A stretch of DNA of 8,050 nt. Source: Rhodoferax sp. Lineage in GTDB: Bacteria > Pseudomonadota > Gammaproteobacteria > Burkholderiales > Burkholderiaceae_C. Each line of letters starts with the position of its first letter. Position 1 is the first letter of the stretch. Below the pieces are notes generated by a model. It was not told the DNA's origin. It made no database searches and worked only from the letters and a program-made list of their open reading frames with translations. Shown here one piece after another: positions 1 through 5,919 of the stretch. The stretch is from contig JAIFMR010000095.1 in NCBI GenBank assembly GCA_020048255.1, positions 1-8,050 of the forward strand, given 5' to 3'. The translations under genes were made by a program, and so were the position numbers.

Positions 1-1878
1 ATTCAGGCGCTTTATGGCGTCGAGACCACCACCCGCACGGGCAACACCATCTATGGCTTTCATTGCAATGTGACGGGTGCCGCGGCCCAGCTTTACGATT
101 TTTCGGCCAACAAGAACCCGATCATGGCCTTGTTTGACTCTGCTGGGAGCGACACGCTGGACCTGAGCGGCTGGAGTACCAACAGCATCATCAGCCTGAT
201 GCCCGGCAGCTTTTCGTCGTGCAACAGCATGACCAACAACATCTCCATTGCCTACACCTGCGACATTGAAAACGCTGTGGGCGGCGCCGGTGCAGACCAG
301 ATCACCGGCAATAACCTGGGTAACCAGCTCGATGGTGGTGCGGGTGCCGATGTGCTCAACGGTGGCAACGGCGACGACATCCTGACCGGCGGCGCAGGCA
401 ACGACAACATCGATGGCGGAAGTGGCAGCGATCAGGCCAATTTCTCGGGCACCTTCTCCAGTTACACCTACAGCTACAACGCCAGCCTGCAGAGCTGGAC
501 CTTCAGCAGCGCCAGTACCGGTACCGATCTGCTCAAGGGCATTGAGCTGTTTGGTTTCTCTGATGGCACCAAAACTGCCAGCCAATTGAATGGAGTTACC
601 CCCGCACCAGCATCAGCACTGCCAGTGGTTTTCATCACGACCACCACAGCTTCGGTTGCCGAAGGCAACACCGGCAGCACCGCGTTCAATTTCAGCATCA
701 GCCTGGACAAGGCCAGCAGCACGGCTCAAACCGTCAAGTGGACGGCTGCTGGCAGCGGTGGCGCTGCAGCCTCGGCCGCTGATTTCACCGGCGCTCTGAC
801 CGGCATCGCCACCATTGCTGCTGGGCAGACCAGCGTCAAGATCACGGTATCGGTAGTGGGCGACACATTGGTGGAAAGCGATGAAACCTTTGCGGTCACC
901 CTGTCGGCCCCAAGCACCGGCCTGAGCTTGGGCACCGCCAGCGCCACAGCGACCATTCGCAACGACGATGTGGCCGTACCCGCCGACGACTACGCCGCCA
1001 GCACCGCTACCACCGGCAAGGTGTTGGTGGGTGGAATCGCCAGCACCGGAAAAATCGAGAAAGTGGACGATTGCGATCTGTTCAAAGTCACGCTGACGGC
1101 AGGTACCAGCTACGCGTTTGATCTCGTGCGTACCAGTGGTGCACTGGATCCCTACCTGGAGCTTTACAGTCCAAGCCTGGTTGGCATGGTCTCCAACGAC
1201 AACGCCAACAGCAGCACCAACGCACAGATCATTTATTCTGCAACAAGCAGTGGGACCTATTACCTGGCAGCTTGGGACACCGCTGCCGGCACCGGTACGT
1301 ATAGCCTGGCCGCCAAGGTGGTCACCGCGCTGAACCTGACGGGTGATGCTTATGACAATGCCCTGACGGGTGCCGGTTACGGCGATGTGCTCAAGGGTCT
1401 GGCTGGCAACGACTGGCTGGTGGGCAACGGTGGCAACGACACCCTGGACGGCGGTACCGGCACCGATTACATGGAAGGCGGCCTGGGCAACGACACGCTG
1501 ATCGGCGGCAACGGCAAAGACACTCTGTACGGTGGTGCTGGCTCTGACCTGTTTGTCTTCAATGTCACCCCAAACGCCACCGGCAACATGGACACGATCG
1601 TCGACTTCCAGGCGGGCGCTGACAAAATTCAGCTGAGTCGCGCCATTTTTGCTGCCCTGGGGGCATCAGCCACCAGCCTGACTGCAGGCCAATTTTGGTC
1701 AGGCGCTGGTGTCGTCAAGGGGCACGATGCCGATGACCGGTTGGTTTACAACAGCACGACCGGGGCACTCTATTACGACGTCGATGGCAGCGGCTCAGGC
1801 GCTGCCGTGCAGATCGCCCTGGTTGGCATTACCACACACGCAACCCTGTTGTACTCTGACTTTAAGATCATTGCCTGA
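1..1878 (+). CDS. Serralysin-type RTX secreted protein with Calx-beta and PPC domains (5'-partial)
   Basis: The reading frame is open from base 1 to the TGA at 1876-1878, giving 625 residues, so the true start lies upstream. A GTG at 70 is only an internal codon. The first residues (IQALYG, then TTRTGNTIYGF) match the sequence that follows the catalytic domain of M10 serralysins. The HExxH zinc site would therefore be upstream and is not seen. Order in window residues: M10 C-terminal start 1-93, with DLSGWS near 56; RTX block one 94-147; a beta-rich insert ending in a FSDGT motif, about 148-195; Calx-beta 208-323 (SVAEG, ADF, ESDETF, NDD); PPC 329-440 (DLFKVTLTAG, YYLAA); RTX block two 447-518; terminal secretion-signal region 519-625, with DTIVDFQAGADKI and a hydrophobic end in DFKIIA. 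Known for the family: calcium-induced folding after type I secretion. Protease activity is inferred only. It could instead be a non-catalytic RTX protein if the upstream part lacks the zinc site. Confidence 0.9.
   Translation: MQALYGVETTTRTGNTIYGFHCNVTGAAAQLYDFSANKNPIMALFDSAGSDTLDLSGWSTNSIISLMPGSFSSCNSMTNNISIAYTCDIENAVGGAGADQITGNNLGNQLDGGAGADVLNGGNGDDILTGGAGNDNIDGGSGSDQANFSGTFSSYTYSYNASLQSWTFSSASTGTDLLKGIELFGFSDGTKTASQLNGVTPAPASALPVVFITTTTASVAEGNTGSTAFNFSISLDKASSTAQTVKWTAAGSGGAAASAADFTGALTGIATIAAGQTSVKITVSVVGDTLVESDETFAVTLSAPSTGLSLGTASATATIRNDDVAVPADDYAASTATTGKVLVGGIASTGKIEKVDDCDLFKVTLTAGTSYAFDLVRTSGALDPYLELYSPSLVGMVSNDNANSSTNAQIIYSATSSGTYYLAAWDTAAGTGTYSLAAKVVTALNLTGDAYDNALTGAGYGDVLKGLAGNDWLVGNGGNDTLDGGTGTDYMEGGLGNDTLIGGNGKDTLYGGAGSDLFVFNVTPNATGNMDTIVDFQAGADKIQLSRAIFAALGASATSLTAGQFWSGAGVVKGHDADDRLVYNSTTGALYYDVDGSGSGAAVQIALVGITTHATLLYSDFKIIA
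280..441 (+). repeat. RTX nonapeptide block 1 (six 27-base units)
   Basis: Six consecutive nonapeptides can be read: GGAGADQIT, GNNLGNQLD, GGAGADVLN, GGNGDDILT, GGAGNDNID and GGSGSDQAN. Four fit the calcium-binding GGxGxDxUx pattern well. The second is degenerate (no GG pair), and the sixth lacks the large hydrophobic residue. In RTX proteins such units form a parallel beta roll that binds Ca2+ between turns. This block sits directly after the serralysin-type linker, where the first roll lies in known M10 proteases. Confidence 0.9.
1339..1554 (+). repeat. RTX nonapeptide block 2 (eight 27-base units)
   Basis: Eight nonapeptide units run without a gap from TGDAYDNAL to YGGAGSDLF. The first two are degenerate. 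The later ones (such as DGGTGTDYM, EGGLGNDTL and IGGNGKDTL) keep the Gly-Gly, Asp and hydrophobic positions. The block is followed at once by the FVFN and DTIVDF segment that caps the roll in serralysins, so this is the roll next to the secretion signal. It is separated from block 1 by about 300 residues of Calx-beta and PPC sequence. Confidence 0.9.
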
Positions 1879-1974
1879 CCACCTGGGTCACCCCACTCCC
1901 TGAGGGTGCGACCCGTCAAAGGGTTTCGTCAAATGGATTCAAGGACTGACGCAGAAGGGGAGATCGACTGTGCT
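1879..1974. other. Convergent intergenic gap with short inverted repeats
   Basis: This gap lies between the stop of the RTX gene (+) and the stop of the GGDEF-EAL gene (-). Small imperfect structures are present: TGACC-ACCTG-GGTCA at 1876-1890, overlapping the RTX stop codon; GGGT-GCG-ACCC at 1904-1914; and ACCC-GTCAAA-GGGT at 1911-1924, which would compete with the previous one. CGTCAAA occurs twice (1914-1920 and 1927-1933). No arm is longer than 5 bp and no T-tract follows, so no convincing intrinsic terminator is called for either gene. Confidence 0.4.
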
Positions 1975-4674
1975 TTAAGACGCAGCTGGCCGGTCTTTCA
2001 GCCACTGGTCAAAGTCGGCACGGGGCATGGGTTTGGCGAAGTGGTAACCCTGCAGGTAGTCGGTGCCCATGCTGGTCAACAGGGTGGCGGTGGTTTCGTC
2101 TTCTACCCCTTCAGCGATGGTTTTGAGGCCCAGGGCCTTGGACAGGTGGATGATGGCCTGTACCATGGAGAAACCCGCAGGTTCATGGACACGGCGCACA
2201 AACGAGATGTCGATCTTGAGCTCGTCCACCGACATTTCATGCAACTGCGACAGCGCTGAATAACCGGTGCCAAAGTCGTCAATGGCGATGTGAAAGCCGA
2301 TTTTGTGCAGGTCCTCCAGGTGCTCAGAGGCATGTGCCACGTCCAGCAGCGCCACACTCTCCGTCACTTCGATGATGATGTCTGCCGGGCTCAGGCCGTT
2401 GGCCGCCAGTTCAGTCACCAACTGCTCCGAAAAAATCCCTGAAAACAGCTGACGCTTGGACACATTGATGGCCACCCGCAGCGTGTAGCCCTGCTCGCGC
2501 CAGGCCACCAATGCGTTCAAGGCCTGTAGCCAGATCTGGTGGCCCAGCTCGCGGATCACCCCGGTGCTCTCGGCAATGGGTATGAAGGTGGCCGGTCCAA
2601 TCCAGCCAAACTCGCTGTCGTGCCAGCGTGCCAGCACCTCTACCACCTGGCATTCACCGGTGCTGGCGTCCATGATGGGCTGAAACCAGGCCTCGATGCT
2701 CTTGGCGGCCACCGCTTCAATCAGGCGGTTTTGCACATACAGCTCGCGCTTGCTACCGCCCTTGTCGGTGATTTCGCCAAAAAAACAGGTCTGGTTGCGC
2801 CCCTGGGTCTTGGCATAAAACATGGCGCGGTCCGCATGCGAGAGCAAGCCTTCGACCTCTGATGCGTCGTCCGGGTACATCGCCACACCCATGCTGAAGG
2901 TGACCGTGTAATCGGTGTCATCCAGCGCAATCGGTTGGCGTAGCGCCGTCTCGATCTTGCGGGCTACGCCGCGGGCATCCTCTTCGTCAGCCAGTTCGGG
3001 CAGCAGCAGCACAAACTCATCACCGCCCCAGCGCGCCAGGGTGTCGCCGGCGCGCAGCTGGTTGCGCAGGGTGCTTGAAAACGCAATCAGCAGCCGGTCA
3101 CCGGCCTTGTGGCCCAGGCTGTCGTTGATTTTTTTGAAGTGGTCCAGATCGATAAAGCAGATGGCCACCCGCTGCGCACCCCTGCTGGCCATGCGGGTGG
3201 CGATTTTGATGCGGTCCTCAAGCAAGACGCGGTTGGGCAAGTCGGTCAAGGCATCGTGCAAGGCCATGTGGGTGATCTGTTTTTCATGCAGATAGGTCTG
3301 GGTGATGTCGCGCAGCACGCCCCGGATACCCGCGAGTTGACCGTTCAGATCAAATTGGGCAATCAGGCGGCACTCGGTCCATTGTTCGATCCCGCTGTCG
3401 TTGCGCAAGCGAACGCGTAATTGCGCCTGAGATTTTTCGCGACGCATGAAAATATCACACAAGCTGCGCATGGCCGACACATCATCGCGGTGAATGAACT
3501 CGGTGATGGAGGTCCCCTTGATGCTGTCGGGGCAGCGGGTGAGCCGGTACCAACCCGGACTGGCGTGCACGACACGCCCATCACAGTCGAGCTCCAGCAC
3601 GGCCTCTTCCAGCATGGCCAGGGTTTCCAGGTAGGTGCGTTGTTCGGCGTCGCGCTCTTGCACGCGCTTCATCATGTTTTCTAGCGTATCCGCAACATCG
3701 TCGATTTCGTCATGGGTGGCGTGGGCGGGGGCCAGCAGGCGGGATGCCTCTGTGACGGAACCCACCTCGGCATAAAGGCGTGTGGCGTTTTCCAGGGACT
3801 CAATGCGTCGCACCGAGCGCGTCAACCAGCGCCCCAGGCCCAGCCACAGCATGAGCGCCACCATGACAATGGCAGTCAATGGCCGCAGCATGAATTCAGT
3901 GAGCGAAATACTGTCGCGGAACTCGCGGTGAACCACCAGGGTGGGTGCCAACGGGCTGGCGTGGGGCCAGCGCATGTCGATCTGGATCACGGGCGGTTCA
4001 GCGTCTTCGTGCAAGCCTTCGCGCCCAGGCTCACCGTCAGCGGGCATAAACGGGTTGGAACTGGCGATCAATCTGCCAAAACCATAGGCATGCAAGTGGG
4101 TCTCAGGGGTGATCAACGCCTGTAAGGTGCTGACATTGAAGGATTTAAACAGCACCAGGGTGCCTTGCCCTTCATGACCCAACCAAATGGGGGTTTGAAT
4201 GATGCGGTACATGTCCCCGGTGCTGCTGGCAAAGTGCCAGCCGACTTGAATCGCGTCGAGGGTGGCTGGCAAGGAGGCGTTTTCACTGCCGTAGTGGTAG
4301 ATTTGTTTGCCTTGTGGTGACAGCACCAGCAGGTTGGAAAACTCGAGGAATTCGGACTGGGCCGTCAAAAAGCTGTTGAGTGCAGCCCAGCGTAGATCGG
4401 TGCTGCCTTCAAGAATGCGGGTGAATTCAATGCGCGACTTCATTTGCGCCGCCGTCTCCACCCACTGTGCCTCCACGCGGGGCAGCGTCTGTTCGTAAAA
4501 GCTGCGGGTGACTTCGAGTTTTTGCGTGATTTCACGCTGTTGGCGTGTATGGAAAGCGTTGGCACCAATGAAGGAAATGCCTAACATGAGTACCAGCATG
4601 ACACCCGCCAGGCGGATCAGCGCCTGATGCCGAATCGTCAGGCGTTTACTCAATGGTGTTGCTTGGGGTGTCAT
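1975..4674 (-). CDS. Membrane sensor diguanylate cyclase/phosphodiesterase (PAS-GGDEF-EAL)
   Basis: This 899-residue protein probably makes and/or degrades cyclic di-GMP at the inner membrane. Transmembrane segments lie near residues 19-40 and 262-283. They enclose about 220 extracytoplasmic residues that look like a CHASE/CACHE-type sensor, although I do not recognise the exact family. Next come a HAMP-like linker (about 284-340), a PAS domain (about 345-460, ending in the usual GVLRDIT), GGDEF (about 468-625) and EAL (about 643-895). The cyclase motif RWGGDEF (548-554) is intact. The inhibitory I-site RAGD (541-544) sits exactly five residues before it. The EAL signature reads EVLAR (679-683). 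The other expected catalytic positions are visible: INVS (N737), EVTES, DDFGTGYS (799-806), ELKID, EGVE and QGY. Both activities therefore look possible; the net direction cannot be read from sequence. The start ATG overlaps the upstream stop as ATGA and has no strong ribosome site of its own, which suggests translational coupling. Confidence 0.93.
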   Translation of the reverse strand: MTPQATPLSKRLTIRHQALIRLAGVMLVLMLGISFIGANAFHTRQQREITQKLEVTRSFYEQTLPRVEAQWVETAAQMKSRIEFTRILEGSTDLRWAALNSFLTAQSEFLEFSNLLVLSPQGKQIYHYGSENASLPATLDAIQVGWHFASSTGDMYRIIQTPIWLGHEGQGTLVLFKSFNVSTLQALITPETHLHAYGFGRLIASSNPFMPADGEPGREGLHEDAEPPVIQIDMRWPHASPLAPTLVVHREFRDSISLTEFMLRPLTAIVMVALMLWLGLGRWLTRSVRRIESLENATRLYAEVGSVTEASRLLAPAHATHDEIDDVADTLENMMKRVQERDAEQRTYLETLAMLEEAVLELDCDGRVVHASPGWYRLTRCPDSIKGTSITEFIHRDDVSAMRSLCDIFMRREKSQAQLRVRLRNDSGIEQWTECRLIAQFDLNGQLAGIRGVLRDITQTYLHEKQITHMALHDALTDLPNRVLLEDRIKIATRMASRGAQRVAICFIDLDHFKKINDSLGHKAGDRLLIAFSSTLRNQLRAGDTLARWGGDEFVLLLPELADEEDARGVARKIETALRQPIALDDTDYTVTFSMGVAMYPDDASEVEGLLSHADRAMFYAKTQGRNQTCFFGEITDKGGSKRELYVQNRLIEAVAAKSIEAWFQPIMDASTGECQVVEVLARWHDSEFGWIGPATFIPIAESTGVIRELGHQIWLQALNALVAWREQGYTLRVAINVSKRQLFSGIFSEQLVTELAANGLSPADIIIEVTESVALLDVAHASEHLEDLHKIGFHIAIDDFGTGYSALSQLHEMSVDELKIDISFVRRVHEPAGFSMVQAIIHLSKALGLKTIAEGVEDETTATLLTSMGTDYLQGYHFAKPMPRADFDQWLKDRPAAS

Positions 4675-5717
4675 GTCTGTTGACCGGCCCAGCGGGTTTC
4701 AATGCGGCCGCTGGCCGGCGCAAAGTTCATGTCGCCTTGCGTAGTGCGCAGAAAAATATCCGTGTCTTGAACCTGCTGCAGGTTAAAGCGGGCATCTGCG
4801 CTGTAAATCAGGGGTGATTTGGTGAGCAACTCGGTGATGTCTTGGCGCTCCTGGTCGCTACGCATACTGGCCCGATTGGCGACGGCTTGCGGTGATGCGG
4901 CGCGCAGCCACACCAAGGTTCGGCGCAACATCTGCACCATCAGCTCGGCCTTGCGTTGCCCGTCGGGCTGGGTGAGCAGGGTGCGGTGGGTGGCCACCAC
5001 ACTGCGCAGCGCATCAATACCCGCCAAGCCGGTATGGGTACGCTTGTCGGTGAGGTCAAGCAGGGGCAAGCCCAGCCCTTCGCGAACCAGCCGGTTGGGG
5101 AAGGGTTGCTCGCAAAACAGTGCATCAGCGGCTTGACTGATGAAGGCGCCACTGTTGCTTTCCCAGTTTTGCCCGGTGGGTAGCCAACGCACTTGTTCCG
5201 GCGCAACGCCGTGGGCCTTGAGCACCATTTCAGCCACCATCTGCATATAAGTCTTGCTGCTGGGACTGCCAGTGGAGGTGCCAATGGTGCGCCCTGCAAG
5301 ATCCTTGATGCGGGTGATTTTCTTGGCCAGGTCTTTGCGTACCATCAGCTTGAAAACCTGCTGTTCGCCTGAAATAGGAGCAATGGCCACCACATCCTTG
5401 CCTTTGGCATGTAACACCGGCAGGGTCGGAAACCCCAAGGCGGCAAAATCGGCATTGCCGATGAGCACATCCTCCAGTGCACGTATGCCACTGGGGTGAT
5501 AGCGCAAAACCAGGCGCGCACCTATTTCACGGTCAAAGCCTAGGGCGTTGATCAGCTCGAGGGGCAAAAAGGGCAAAGAACCCGGACCGGGCAGGTTGAG
5601 GCGGATGATCGTCTCGGTGCCAGGGCTGGTGGTGGGCGCTGGCTGCGCCCAGGCCTGGCTGGGCAACAGGACAGCACCGCAAAGTGCCTGCAAGGTGTGG
5701 CGACGACCGGGTTGCAT
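4671..5717 (-). CDS. Periplasmic substrate-binding protein, NMT1/SsuA-like
   Basis: This 348-residue protein resembles the solute-binding proteins of nitrate/sulfonate/taurine-type and thiamine-precursor ABC transporters. The N-terminus is a signal peptide: GRR near residues 4-6, a hydrophobic stretch, and a likely cut after AWA (24) before QPAP. The twin arginine is Tat-like but lacks a full consensus. The body shows the family pattern: GPGSLPFLPLELINALGF (about 44-61), then GNADFAALGFPTL (87-99), and DLAGRTIGTSTGSPSSKTY (139-157), where ligand-binding residues usually lie. The start at 5717 is preferred because AGGAGG lies six bases upstream and the signal peptide begins there. The frame stays open 28 codons further, but that part is Cys/Trp/Pro-rich and unlike a leader. 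No permease or ATPase gene is adjacent. Its TGA overlaps the ATG of the c-di-GMP enzyme gene, so a sensory partnership is inferred. The ligand is unknown. Confidence 0.87.
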   Translation of the reverse strand: MQPGRRHTLQALCGAVLLPSQAWAQPAPTTSPGTETIIRLNLPGPGSLPFLPLELINALGFDREIGARLVLRYHPSGIRALEDVLIGNADFAALGFPTLPVLHAKGKDVVAIAPISGEQQVFKLMVRKDLAKKITRIKDLAGRTIGTSTGSPSSKTYMQMVAEMVLKAHGVAPEQVRWLPTGQNWESNSGAFISQAADALFCEQPFPNRLVREGLGLPLLDLTDKRTHTGLAGIDALRSVVATHRTLLTQPDGQRKAELMVQMLRRTLVWLRAASPQAVANRASMRSDQERQDITELLTKSPLIYSADARFNLQQVQDTDIFLRTTQGDMNFAPASGRIETRWAGQQT

Positions 5718-5723
5718 GGGCTC

Positions 5724-5729
5724 CCTCCT
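5724..5729 (-). promoter_or_regulatory. Shine-Dalgarno site AGGAGG for the binding-protein gene
   Basis: On the minus strand AGGAGG is followed by six bases (GAGCCC) and then the ATG at 5717-5715. This near-perfect site decides the start over the longer open frame. It contrasts with the downstream GGDEF-EAL gene and with htpG, neither of which shows a comparable site. Confidence 0.85.
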
Positions 5730-5756
5730 GGGTTGAACTGGGGGCAAAGAGTGGGG

Positions 5757-5770
5757 GGTGCCGGGGCACC
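5757..5770. promoter_or_regulatory. GC-rich palindrome in the leader of the binding-protein gene
   Basis: GGTGCC-GG-GGCACC is a perfect 6-bp inverted repeat about 40 bases before the binding-protein start. It could be an operator half-site pair or a short leader hairpin (5-bp stem, 4-base loop in RNA). I see no convincing -35/-10 pair around it, so the promoter of this operon is not assigned. It may be a chance GC-rich palindrome. Confidence 0.3.
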
Positions 5771-5795
5771 AGCAGCAATGATGCCACAGCAGACG

Positions 5796-5838
5796 CAACA
5801 AAGCCCCGTCAGTCGAGCAGATTGACGGGGCCTTGTTG
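5796..5838 (-). terminator. Intrinsic terminator of htpG
   Basis: Two 16-base arms (5796-5811 and 5823-5838) surround an 11-base loop. In the minus-strand transcript every position pairs, with a single G-U wobble, around a GGCCCCGTCA core. In the plus-strand transcript the same position would be an A-C mismatch, so the structure favours minus-direction function. The minus-strand 3' arm ends in CTTTGTTG, a modest U-rich tail. It lies about 80 bases after the htpG stop and about 80 bases before the binding-protein start, so it should insulate the two units. Confidence 0.8.
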
Positions 5839-5840
5839 TT

Positions 5841-5902
5841 ATCAAATGCTATTTGATAGATAGCATATGACGCTTGACTGGCATGGGATAGAGCCCTATT
5901 TG
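5841..5902. repeat. Overlapping inverted repeats; probable degenerate family-type intergenic repeat
   Basis: ATCAAAT-GCT-ATTTGAT (5841-5857) is a perfect 7-bp inverted repeat. It overlaps a second one, ATGCTAT-TTGATAG-ATAGCAT (5846-5866), so the two hairpins exclude each other. The stretch continues with CGCTTGACTGG and GATAGAGCCCTATTTG, and CTATTTG occurs at 5849-5855 and 5896-5902. The combination of TTTGATAG, CGCTTG, a short spacer and TAGAGNCCTATTT resembles, from memory, dispersed intergenic repeats of Comamonadaceae. That identification is recalled, not searched. The hairpins themselves are directly visible. Confidence 0.5.
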
Positions 5903-5919
5903 TTTCACTTCACTTCACA

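Noticed and set aside
70..1878. GTG at 70 as the start of the RTX protein
   Set aside because: The frame is open to the window edge and the upstream residues match the serralysin linker, so the gene continues to the left.
1906..2259. Plus-strand open frame starting in the convergent gap and running into the EAL region
   Set aside because: It mostly covers the antisense of well-conserved EAL codons. The product has no recognisable features.
5682..5717. Lipoprotein signal in the binding protein (Cys at residue 13)
   Set aside because: The sequence before the cysteine (LQAL) does not fit the lipobox. A signal peptidase I site (AWA) follows further on.
5718..5801. Extended N-terminus for the binding protein (28 more codons)
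   Set aside because: The extra residues would precede a good signal peptide, are Cys/Trp/Pro-rich, and would start inside the htpG terminator. The internal ATG has an AGGAGG site.
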